Origin: Candidatus Pacearchaeota archaeon
GTDB taxonomy: Archaea > Nanobdellota > Nanobdellia > Pacearchaeales > GW2011-AR1
NCBI GenBank assembly: GCA_002689985.1
Contig: NZDC01000009.1
Location: 1-7,768 of the forward strand
Length of the DNA stretch: 7,768 nt
Direction: 5' to 3'
Position numbers and translations under genes: made by a program. Below the pieces are notes generated by a model. The model did no database searches and had not been told where the DNA came from. It worked only from the letters and a program-made list of their open reading frames with translations. Below are positions 1-6,601 of this stretch, piece by piece. Position 1 is the stretch's first letter; every line of letters begins with the position of its first letter.

Positions 1-138
1 ATTTTTATCAAATTTTATTATTGATTCTTGAGTCATTCCTCTAAACCATTGAAAAATAATAAGACCAATAATTACAACTATTGCAACTAATAATACAGTT
101 GCAATAACAGGAGAAACTCCTTTTTTATTTATTCTCAT
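1..138 (-). CDS. Archaeal type IV pilin / archaellin-like protein, N-terminal fragment (runs off the left edge)
   Basis: The ATG is at 138-136 and the frame stays open for 46 codons to the window edge, so only the N-terminus is visible. It begins M-R-I-N-K-K-G followed by V-S-P-V-I-A and about 20 hydrophobic residues ending in F-Q-W-F. This is the class III (prepilin) signal of archaeal pilins and archaellins: a short basic leader, cleavage expected after Gly7 by a PibD/EppA-type prepilin peptidase, and a hydrophobic helix that packs into the filament core. The S-P-V-I-A-T pattern after the cleavage site is typical of archaeal pilins with a conserved N-terminal domain. A TATA-like box centred 25 nt upstream gives it its own apparent leaderless promoter, although it follows two other pilin-like genes with only a 36-nt gap. 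The filament it belongs to cannot be decided here, because the C-terminal domain is missing. Confidence 0.85.
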   Translation of the reverse strand, partial: MRINKKGVSPVIATVLLVAIVVIIGLIIFQWFRGMTQESIIKFDKN

Positions 139-159
139 CTTAGTATAAAGATATTTTTC

Positions 160-167
160 TTTTTAAA
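160..167 (-). promoter_or_regulatory. TATA-like box for the pilin fragment at 1-138
   Basis: The minus strand reads TTTAAAAA here, preceded by purine-rich GAA that could serve as BRE. The box centre lies 25.5 nt upstream of the A of the ATG at 138, so the predicted transcript would start at or next to the start codon. No Shine-Dalgarno sequence is visible before this ATG, which supports a leaderless mRNA. Confidence 0.55.
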
Positions 168-174
168 TTCTTCT

Positions 175-708
175 TTATATACAAGTTACTACTTCTTTTA
201 CTTTAGAATTTCCACAACTTACAAACTTATTTTTATTATCGTCTTCTTGAAATCTTAAGGGAATAATCTCAACTAAATTTATTGTGTTATTTAAAATAAA
301 AACATTTGTTACATCTTTATTTGGTTTAAATGAATTATCTTCTCCAATTCCTATATCAAATTTAATTCCTGGATTCATTTTAATACCACTACTAATAAGA
401 TTCTCTGTTATATCTATTGTTGCTAATTCTTGATTAGGATTATCTGCTATATGTATAAAATAACCACCTATATCAAATCTTCCATTGTTTCTTAATTCTA
501 AGTTTAATTGATAACTCCCATTAACATTTTCACATTTAACATCTCTTATATAAATAGAAACACCATCAGGGCAATCTATAACTTCTGTTGGGACAAATGT
601 TTTCATCCATTGATAAACAATACCCCCCATAACAACCAAAGAAGAAATTAGTAAAACATAACCAATCATTACACTTATTCCTTTTTTATTTTTAATTTGT
701 AACAACAT
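175..708 (-). CDS. Archaeal type IV pilin-like protein with a Cys-containing beta-rich domain
   Basis: This 177-residue protein starts with a basic leader ending K-K-G (residues 8-10), followed by I-S-V-M-I-G and a hydrophobic helix to about residue 35. Prepilin-peptidase cleavage is expected between Gly10 and Ile11. The rest (about 40-177) looks like an all-beta pilin head, with an L-R-N-N-G-R-F-D-I-G-G-Y pattern often seen in archaeal pilin and archaellin folds. Four cysteines (46, 59, 165, 176) sit near the two ends of the head and could form two disulfides outside the cell. The start overlaps the end of the upstream pilin-like gene by 17 nt in another frame, so the two are almost certainly co-transcribed. 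A strong Shine-Dalgarno supports this ATG. It is a minor or major pilin by inference; the assembled filament is unknown. Confidence 0.85.
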   Translation of the reverse strand: MLLQIKNKKGISVMIGYVLLISSLVVMGGIVYQWMKTFVPTEVIDCPDGVSIYIRDVKCENVNGSYQLNLELRNNGRFDIGGYFIHIADNPNQELATIDITENLISSGIKMNPGIKFDIGIGEDNSFKPNKDVTNVFILNNTINLVEIIPLRFQEDDNKNKFVSCGNSKVKEVVTCI

Positions 709-1210
709 ATTCTTCTCCTTCTATATCTTGAGAGATTATATAATAAAAATTTTCTCCTGATTTTAATTTGAATTTATGTTTAGTTTCACCTATATCAATT
801 TCTATTTCATCTCCAGTGATACTATAATCCTCTTTTTTATATTCTTGTTTTGTTATTGTTTCTCCAAATTTTTTATCTCCTATATTTACAGATATTTCTC
901 CTTCAACAACATCACTATATGTTGCAACTGATACTTCTTCTTCATCTCCAAAAACAAAATATAATTCTTTTCCTTCCCCCGCATATTCAGTATAAAGTGC
1001 TGTAAAATTTTCTAGAAGATTATCTATATTTTTTTGTTGATATACTCCATGTTCAATTACTTGCCCACTTTCAATTCCTAATTCTTCACCCAAATCATAA
1101 ATTCTTATAGAACTTTTTTGTTTTGAGTAATTTGAAACTGTAGAAAAACCAATTATTATTCCAACAATTACAATTGCTGCAAGTAAATAAAATTGTCCTC
1201 TTTTATCCAT
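692..1210 (-). CDS. Archaeal type IV pilin-like protein with a K-R-G|Q signal
   Basis: The 172-residue product begins M-D-K-R-G followed by Q-F-Y-L-L-A-A and a hydrophobic helix to about residue 25. This matches the archaeal class III signal with Gln at +1; prepilin-peptidase cleavage is expected between Gly5 and Gln6. Many DPANN-style proteins have this K-R-G-Q-F-Y-L leader, which I recognise by pattern. After the helix comes a polar region (about 26-70) and an acidic, beta-prone C-terminal domain without cysteine, unlike the next gene. It is the first gene of the pilin cluster: a TATA-like box lies 25 nt before the ATG with no Shine-Dalgarno, and the next pilin gene starts inside its last codons. 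Its role as a filament subunit, or as an anchored surface protein using the pilin export route, is inferred. Confidence 0.82.
   Translation of the reverse strand: MDKRGQFYLLAAIVIVGIIIGFSTVSNYSKQKSSIRIYDLGEELGIESGQVIEHGVYQQKNIDNLLENFTALYTEYAGEGKELYFVFGDEEEVSVATYSDVVEGEISVNIGDKKFGETITKQEYKKEDYSITGDEIEIDIGETKHKFKLKSGENFYYIISQDIEGEEYVVTN
711..721 (-). promoter_or_regulatory. Strong Shine-Dalgarno of the internal operon gene at 175-708
   Basis: The minus strand reads GAAGGAGAAGA, with the GGAG core at 718-715 and six bases between it and the ATG at 708. The site lies inside the coding sequence of the upstream pilin-like gene. It is the only clear Shine-Dalgarno among the starts in this window and fixes the start of the 177-residue protein. 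Confidence 0.75.
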
Positions 1211-1230
1211 ATAGAGATTAATTAAAGAGA

Positions 1231-1240
1231 AGTTTATTAA
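1231..1240 (-). promoter_or_regulatory. TATA-like box for the pilin cluster
   Basis: The minus strand reads TTAATAAACT; its centre is 25.5 nt before the ATG at 1210. This is the expected position for an archaeal promoter of a leaderless transcript that starts at the ATG. It probably drives both 692-1210 and 175-708. Confidence 0.55.
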
Positions 1241-1246
1241 TGTTTT

Positions 1247-1260
1247 GAAGAAATAAAATA
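1247..1260 (-). terminator. U-rich tract after the 193-residue protein gene
   Basis: Directly after the stop codon the minus strand reads TATTTTATTTCTTC. Archaeal RNA polymerase terminates at U-rich stretches without needing a hairpin, so this could end the 1261-1842 transcript just before the pilin promoter. The surrounding DNA is very AT-rich, so the call is weak. Confidence 0.35.
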
Positions 1261-1842
1261 CTAGAATAATTCTTTAATTTTTTTATCCAAATATCTTGCT
1301 TCTTTTATACTTTCAACTATTTTTTCATTATTATCTTTCCTTTTTCTTTGGGCCATTAATCCTCCGCAAAGAGAAAAAGAAGTAGAAAACAACCATGTTT
1401 GTGAAATTGTCTCCATAATATCATTATCAAATAAATAAGCTAATCCTGCAAAAGTACCTAAGGATATTAATCCTCCAAATGCTGCTCCATTAAGAAAGTT
1501 ATCCATTTTGAAAATTCCCTTTCTTTCCAAATAATTGGCAGAAGGGATTAAATCTTTCAATTTCCTAACTTCTTTATTAAATTCTGAATTTTTTCTTCTA
1601 GGCAAATATTTCCAAACACCATTACTATTTTTCTTTAATTCTAACAAATTTTTTTCAAATGGCCTATATAAACTAGTATCAATAGATTGTTTTGAAATAC
1701 TATTTTTATGATTATTAATAATCTCTTTTTGTGTAGATTTTAGTATTTCTATTCCTTTTCCATTTAAATTATGAAGTTTTTTATGGTATTTATTATGTGC
1801 TTTTTCTACATCCATAAGTTTATAGTATAATGTTCCTTTCAT
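1261..1842 (-). CDS. Unknown protein with a membrane hairpin (two predicted transmembrane segments)
   Basis: I do not recognise a family. The 193-residue product has a long basic N-terminal region (about 1-110) rich in Lys and Asn, with stretches that could be helical (for example E-K-A-H-N-K-Y-H-K-K-L-H-N-L near the start). Two hydrophobic segments follow, at about 115-138 (Gly- and Ala-rich) and about 148-164, separated by a short acidic loop D-N-D-I-M-E-T. The protein ends in a charged helix-prone tail (K-R-K-D-N-N-E-K and K-K-I-K-E-L). With positive flanks on both sides, both termini are predicted to face the cytoplasm, making a re-entrant or hairpin membrane anchor. There is no signal peptide. 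It has a perfect TATA box at the leaderless distance and lies between the SRP RNA and the pilin cluster, apparently as a single-gene unit. Its function is unknown. Confidence 0.75.
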   Translation of the reverse strand: MKGTLYYKLMDVEKAHNKYHKKLHNLNGKGIEILKSTQKEIINNHKNSISKQSIDTSLYRPFEKNLLELKKNSNGVWKYLPRRKNSEFNKEVRKLKDLIPSANYLERKGIFKMDNFLNGAAFGGLISLGTFAGLAYLFDNDIMETISQTWLFSTSFSLCGGLMAQRKRKDNNEKIVESIKEARYLDKKIKELF

Positions 1843-1864
1843 GATTTTTCTTAGAGATATTAAG

Positions 1865-1872
1865 TTTATAAA
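1865..1872 (-). promoter_or_regulatory. Consensus TATA box for the 193-residue protein gene
   Basis: The sequence TTTATAAA matches the archaeal TATA consensus exactly and is centred 26.5 nt before the ATG at 1842. It implies a leaderless mRNA. The element is palindromic, so the strand is assigned from the gene that starts downstream. Confidence 0.65.
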
Positions 1873-1909
1873 TATTCTTATACTGTTATCATTTTATAAT
1901 TAATACAAT

Positions 1910-1919
1910 CTAAAAGAAG
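1910..1919 (-). terminator. U-rich 3' end of the SRP RNA
   Basis: Immediately after the closing strand of helix 1 the minus strand reads CTTCTTTTAG. It is a short U-rich tract, suitable for archaeal termination or as a processing tail. The exact 3' end is not determined. Confidence 0.35.
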
Positions 1920-2180
1920 TGTAGACTCAGAGGTTTGCTCAAAGATTATTAAAAAGCAACCCTTATTTCTCCTCAGTCTTGCAACCCACTAAGCATCTTA
2001 ACAAATGTTTAGGGCTGCTCCGATCAAGGTCTGACCCGTTTCGCATATGCAAGATCAAAGCGGACAAAACGTCAACGTTAAAATACGGACTTTTTAACGA
2101 GCTTATTACGCCCCTCCTTGCAGTCTGCCATAAAGCCCACTTGCAAAAAGCGGAGGGCTAACCCGCTAACCTAGTCTACA
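1912..2180 (-). ncRNA. ffs: Signal recognition particle RNA (archaeal 7S RNA)
   Basis: This is the RNA scaffold of the particle that targets membrane and secreted proteins to the Sec translocon. The decisive signature is helix 8, the SRP54 site, at about 2048-1994 on the minus strand. It contains GGGTCAG (2037-2031), AGCAGCCC (2019-2012), the 5' asymmetric-loop strand CGAAAC, and lower pairs CATATG/CATTTG and ATCTT/AAGAT. The ends pair as in archaeal SRP RNAs: TGTAGACT at 2180-2173 with AGTCTACA at 1927-1920 (helix 1). A helix 5 segment pairs GTTAAAAAG with CTTTTTAAT. Helix 6 is AACG-TTGA-CGTT. In the Alu part I see helix 3 (AGCGG/CCGCT) and helix 4 (TTGCA/TGCAA), whose loops carry complementary GCCC (2158-2155) and GGGC (2138-2135), matching the known loop-loop contact. 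A TATA box 25 nt upstream puts +1 at about 2180. At about 265 nt it is somewhat shorter than the usual 300. The 3' end is approximate. Confidence 0.88.
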
Positions 2181-2200
2181 GAATCTATTGAGAAGTAATG

Positions 2201-2210
2201 GTTTAAAAAT
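2201..2210 (-). promoter_or_regulatory. Promoter of the SRP RNA
   Basis: The minus strand reads ATTTTTAAAC, preceded by AAGG as a possible BRE that touches the stop codon of the giant surface protein (stop at 2217-2215). The box centre is about 25 nt upstream of 2180, where the outermost pair of SRP helix 1 begins. Spacing and RNA structure therefore agree on the start. Confidence 0.65.
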
Positions 2211-2214
2211 CCTT

Positions 2215-5200
2215 TTATTTTCTAGCAAACCAAATAATTAGTCCTATTAAAAGTATTATTGCAATTACTAAAATTATACTAATTGTAATATATGCATTAC
2301 TTGATTTAGGACTTACTGTTCTTTTTGGAGAGGATATAGTTGTTGTTTTTTCTTTAATTTCAGATATTTCTCCTGTTGCAGGAGTAAGACTAATAATTCC
2401 ATCTTTACGAGTTTCACTAGTTAGGATTATTGCGCTGATACTTAATAATTCTTGACTAACAACAGAAAATGTTTCTGATTTTGAATCACTTCCATCATCA
2501 AATACAACTTTTATATTAAGATCATAATCTCCTTTATTAGCATTTTCAGGGATTTTTATAAAAAAAGATTCAGAGAAAGTATCATCATCTCCTGATTTTT
2601 CTATATCAAAAAGTTCACTTTTTTCAGAAATTCCAAGAATATTTTCTGTTAATTCAATATAAACATCATCTTCATCTTTACCTCCAACATTCTCAACATC
2701 AACAATAACTTCAATACTTCCTCCTGGGGAGTTTATTAAAGGAAGTAATGACACATCTTCTACAATTACATCATGATCTTCTCTTTCTAAGTCAATATCA
2801 ATTATCTCAAAATTACATTGTGTATCTTCTTCACCTTTTTCATAAGCTTTAATAAATATTATATAATCATCTCCATCATCAAAATTATTAGGAACATCTA
2901 TTACTAAATCAAAATTCTCATTTTCATCTTCTTTTACTTTTTCACTATCGCTTTTATCACTTTCCTCTTCATCATCTTCATTAATATTATATAATATTGA
3001 TTCAACAACAATTCTTTTGTCATCGTCACCATTGTTTGTAACTTTTACATCTATCTCTATTTCTTCTTCTGGTTTGAAATCATCTCCATCATCAGGATCT
3101 TTAACACTAATACTTAAATTACCTTGTTCTCCATCTTCACATGTATCTAAATCATCAAATGAATCTACATCAAATTTTTTCCCACTTCCTACAATTTTAA
3201 ATGAGCTAAAATGATCTACTGTGAAAACAACTACTCCGCTAGTGGTTGTTGGACTAGTATAACTTGTAACATTACAAAAACTACATTCACTAGTTATTTC
3301 GCTAGCAGTTGTTGTAAATCCACTATTGTAAAGAATCTTTGGAATTGTTGTATAAGTAAGACCAGTAAGTGTAATTGTTGCTGATTTATTTAATTGAGAA
3401 TATTTTGTTGTATTAATTGCAACTATGCCATTTGTGATTTTTACATAACTGTCTAAATCAAAAACATTACTTAAATCTAAAGCCTGGCTTCCAAAACTAA
3501 TTTTTCCTTGGGTATTTGCAAGAATAATATTTGTTGATTGACTTAAATTAGAAATACTAGAAACATTAGTTGTTTCACTTGATGTAAAATTACTTGAGAA
3601 AGGAACACTCGCAACAGTCAAATCCCATGCTCTTGATGTTGTTGTAGTTCCATCTGAAACTATTGCTGTGATATTAAATATTTCTGAAGTTTTTAATGTA
3701 GTTTTTGTAAGATTAAGACTAGTTCCTGTTCCACTAGAACTTCCATTAACATACCAAGTAGTTGTTAATGTATTGCCATCAGGATCACTTGTGCTAACTG
3801 AAAATAATTGACTAGTTCCATTTTTTATTGTAGGGTTAGATGAAGGACTACTACTTGAAATTGTTGGTGCATCATTTGTATTACTAACTGTAATTGTTAC
3901 AACTTGAGATACTGTTATTGTCCCATCGCTTAGAGTGAAATTAACATAGTTTGTACCCACATTACTATTTGTTGGAGTAAAGCTAGCACTTGCAAGAGTA
4001 TTATTTGTTTTTGTAATTGTAATAGAACTAAGATTTGAACCATAAGTTAATGTATTACTATCAGGATCTGATCCAGTTATATTAAATGTTAATGTTGCAT
4101 CTTCATTAACAGATTGACTACTTATTGTATTGAGTGTAGGAATCCTATTATTATTTGATACTGTGATTAACCAAGACCTAGAATTTCCAGAATTATTATT
4201 TGTATCTTTAATTGCTAGTTTAATTGTATGGGTTCCAGATTCATTAAATAATGGAGTGTAATTAAAAGATATAGTTGCATTATTAGTCGTAGTTGTTGCA
4301 GATAAATTTTGAATTCCATCAACTGTCCAATTATAAGTTATATTATTTCCATCAGAGTCAAATATAGTTGCATTAAATACTAGTGTTTGATTTTCTGATA
4401 TTGTTTTATTTGTCGATGGTGCATGAATTGTGATATTTGGAGAATTATCAAAATTAGTTGTGAATTGAAATAATGATGAATTACTTGAATTTTTAACTCC
4501 GTCATTTGCAACTATAAGCCAATAATAAGTTGTATTTGCAGCTAAATTACTCACATTAAATTGAGAAGTTGTTGAACTTCCATTTTGTGAAGGGTTTGTT
4601 GTATTACCAAAGAAAATAAAATAAGTTAGTGTTTGATTTTCTGAATCACTTGAATTTGACCAACTTAATGTAAATACATTTGTTGCAGATGTTTGATTAG
4701 AATTATTTATTGGAGTTCTTGATGTATCATTTACTTGTGCTGGGGCATCATTAAATGGAGTAATTGTAATTGTAATTTGTTGAGTTGCATTTGCTGCCCC
4801 ATCTGTACATGTGATATTTAATGGATCTGTTTTATTTGATAACATTGGATTTACATTTGAATTTGGTTGAAATGCAATAATATCATTTACAACTAGAATA
4901 GAATTCCATAAAGTAGTATTTTGATCTTTTACAGACCAATTTAGATTGGTATTGGTATCATTTGAATCATCACAAAAATTTGTTAAATTAAGATTTAATT
5001 GACTATTATCTGCAACTGATTGATTTGCAATTGTTTGATTGATTAAGGGTAAATCATTAATAGAGCTAATATTAACAAGCATAGTTACATTAGTTGTTGC
5101 ATTATGCGAATCAGTTATATTAAGTTGCAAGTTTGTTGTTCCATGTTGATTTGCAATTGTTGTTAAATTTAATATATTAGTTGTTGAATTTATACTAACA

Positions 5201-6510
5201 TTAATTAAAGAAGTATTATAAGTTATTACTCTAAGAGTTAAATTAGATCCTGTGTCTTCTGAATCAACATCTGTTTTAAATGAAGTTAAATTAACTGTCC
5301 AGGATTCATTATCTTCATTTTTTGATTGATTCCACGTTCCTGCTGAAAAATTTATTGTAGGAAAATCATTTACAGAACTTATATTTACAGTTATTCCTAA
5401 AATATCAGTTCCAAGATTAGTATCTATTGCAGTAATTATAAAAGTTCCTAGACCATACCAGTCATTATTAGTTGTATTTATATAAAGAGTAGTATTATCT
5501 GAATTAATTGTTACATTTAATTTAGTTGTATTTACAGAACTAATACTTATTGTTAATACATCACTATCTGCATCAGTTATATTTGATGTTAAATTAAATG
5601 TTGTTGATCCGCTTTCATTGATTATAATTGTTGATGGGATATTAATAACAGGATTTCTATTAGCTATTGAAAAAGATATAAGTGAACTGTTTGCAATATT
5701 TCCTAAAGTATCATTTGAATACCATCTATAATTAATTGTTTGAGGATTAGAAAAATTTCCAGAATTAATCGTATAAGTATAATTGTTATTTCCAATAGGA
5801 TTTAGAGTATAATTTACATAACTTCCATTCCAGTTTCCTTCAATCCACACAGCACTTATATTACTAACATCTATTATTGTTGAATTCAGTGTAACATTAT
5901 CATCCATATTTATTGTTCCGTCATTAGTATAATTAGTTACATTTGATATTGTTGGAACCCACTCATCATTTGCACTTCCAGGAGTTCCATTAATGTATTT
6001 ACTAGATGTCCAATTTGCATCATACCATATTAATGTTTTTCCATCTTCTGCAGCAAAACTTATAAAATTCGTATAATTTACAGTGTAGGTAGAACTTCCA
6101 TTTGTTAAATTAACTATTTCTCCAGAATTAGATAAGGTCATTCCTCCATCACTAGCATTCCAAGATGCATCTGTAGAGTTCCATACAGAATCATTATTTC
6201 CATAATAAGATTCAAAACTTTCATTATCAGAGTTAGAATCATTAAGATCTCTAGCAATAATTATATATTCTCCTACAGAAATGTTAATATCATCAAAAGC
6301 ATTTTCTTCTAAAGTCCAATTAGATAAATCTACTATACTTGACCCATTATTATATAATTCAATCCATTCTAAATTAGAATTGCTTCCTTGTAATGTACTA
6401 TTTGGACTATACATAATCTCTGTTATAATAATGTCTGCTGAAACAGAACTAATAAATAAAATTAAAGCAATTATACTAATAAATAATACCTTTCTAACCC
6501 CCAAACCCAT
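2215..6510 (-). CDS. Giant secreted, C-terminally anchored surface protein: lamin-tail, Ig/cadherin/PKD/Fn3-like repeats, acidic stalk
   Basis: The 1431-residue protein starts with a Sec signal peptide (1-25, hydrophobic core 8-20, predicted cut S-V-S-A|D). Residues about 26-183 form a lamin-tail domain (I-I-I-T-E-I-M-Y-S-P, E-W-I-E-L-Y-N-N-G, V-D-L-S-N-W-T-L, ending G-T-P-G-S-A-N). About 185-285 is Ig-like. Cadherin/Ig-like repeats start at about 285, 380, 484, 587, 787 and 880, marked by N-R-N-P, N-D-x-P and N-E-D-A-T-L-x-F. An Fn3-like domain lies at about 610-690 and PKD-like segments at 690-785 and 880-970. A further beta domain (975-1108) holds C-S-F-C at 1076-1079. From about 1110 to 1345 it is strongly acidic with two CARDB-like modules, then a Ser/Thr/Pro linker and a transmembrane helix at 1409-1428 with a basic tail. 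I count about 90 N-x-S/T sequons before residue 1110 and one after. It is probably an adhesin or S-layer-associated protein (inferred). A TATA box sits 24.5 nt before the ATG. Confidence 0.85.
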   Translation of the reverse strand: MGLGVRKVLFISIIALILFISSVSADIIITEIMYSPNSTLQGSNSNLEWIELYNNGSSIVDLSNWTLEENAFDDINISVGEYIIIARDLNDSNSDNESFESYYGNNDSVWNSTDASWNASDGGMTLSNSGEIVNLTNGSSTYTVNYTNFISFAAEDGKTLIWYDANWTSSKYINGTPGSANDEWVPTISNVTNYTNDGTINMDDNVTLNSTIIDVSNISAVWIEGNWNGSYVNYTLNPIGNNNYTYTINSGNFSNPQTINYRWYSNDTLGNIANSSLISFSIANRNPVINIPSTIIINESGSTTFNLTSNITDADSDVLTISISSVNTTKLNVTINSDNTTLYINTTNNDWYGLGTFIITAIDTNLGTDILGITVNISSVNDFPTINFSAGTWNQSKNEDNESWTVNLTSFKTDVDSEDTGSNLTLRVITYNTSLINVSINSTTNILNLTTIANQHGTTNLQLNITDSHNATTNVTMLVNISSINDLPLINQTIANQSVADNSQLNLNLTNFCDDSNDTNTNLNWSVKDQNTTLWNSILVVNDIIAFQPNSNVNPMLSNKTDPLNITCTDGAANATQQITITITPFNDAPAQVNDTSRTPINNSNQTSATNVFTLSWSNSSDSENQTLTYFIFFGNTTNPSQNGSSTTSQFNVSNLAANTTYYWLIVANDGVKNSSNSSLFQFTTNFDNSPNITIHAPSTNKTISENQTLVFNATIFDSDGNNITYNWTVDGIQNLSATTTTNNATISFNYTPLFNESGTHTIKLAIKDTNNNSGNSRSWLITVSNNNRIPTLNTISSQSVNEDATLTFNITGSDPDSNTLTYGSNLSSITITKTNNTLASASFTPTNSNVGTNYVNFTLSDGTITVSQVVTITVSNTNDAPTISSSSPSSNPTIKNGTSQLFSVSTSDPDGNTLTTTWYVNGSSSGTGTSLNLTKTTLKTSEIFNITAIVSDGTTTTSRAWDLTVASVPFSSNFTSSETTNVSSISNLSQSTNIILANTQGKISFGSQALDLSNVFDLDSYVKITNGIVAINTTKYSQLNKSATITLTGLTYTTIPKILYNSGFTTTASEITSECSFCNVTSYTSPTTTSGVVVFTVDHFSSFKIVGSGKKFDVDSFDDLDTCEDGEQGNLSISVKDPDDGDDFKPEEEIEIDVKVTNNGDDDKRIVVESILYNINEDDEEESDKSDSEKVKEDENENFDLVIDVPNNFDDGDDYIIFIKAYEKGEEDTQCNFEIIDIDLEREDHDVIVEDVSLLPLINSPGGSIEVIVDVENVGGKDEDDVYIELTENILGISEKSELFDIEKSGDDDTFSESFFIKIPENANKGDYDLNIKVVFDDGSDSKSETFSVVSQELLSISAIILTSETRKDGIISLTPATGEISEIKEKTTTISSPKRTVSPKSSNAYITISIILVIAIILLIGLIIWFARK

Positions 6511-6530
6511 TGCGAAATTAGATAGATTTA

Positions 6531-6538
6531 GTTTAAAA
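6531..6538 (-). promoter_or_regulatory. TATA-like box for the giant surface protein
   Basis: The minus strand reads TTTTAAAC, centred 24.5 nt before the ATG at 6510. No Shine-Dalgarno precedes this start, which fits a leaderless transcript beginning at the ATG. The box has the same TTTTAAAC core as the SRP RNA promoter. Confidence 0.55.
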
Positions 6539-6601
6539 GCATTATTGTCTTTAAGAGATAATATTCTTTTTATTACTTTAAATTAATGAATTATTAATTT
6601 T

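Noticed and set aside
1979..2161. Open frame of 60 codons on the plus strand.
   Set aside because: It lies antisense to the SRP RNA, has no promoter or ribosome site, and its low-hydrophobic, Cys/Arg-containing translation reflects the structured RNA sequence.
1912..2180. Idea that the G+C-richer RNA is RNase P RNA.
   Set aside because: The GGUCAG...AGCAGCC helix 8 signature and end-to-end pairing fit SRP RNA, and none of the conserved RNase P core sequences are visible.
3017..3214. Open frame of 65 codons on the plus strand, rich in Ser and Pro.
   Set aside because: It is the antisense shadow of the Asp/Glu-rich stalk of the giant surface protein; GAT/GAA runs read as Ser/Phe/Ile on the other strand.
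3600..5700. Repeated A/T-rich words (such as GTTGTTG and ATTATTT patterns) suggestive of DNA repeats or a CRISPR array.
   Set aside because: They arise from repeated Asn/Thr codons in the Ig/cadherin-like region; there is no constant repeat with regular spacers.
6281..6586. Open frame of 101 codons on the plus strand overlapping the 5' end of the surface protein.
   Set aside because: It is antisense to the signal peptide and lamin-tail coding region, which have clear protein features; it has no initiation signals of its own.
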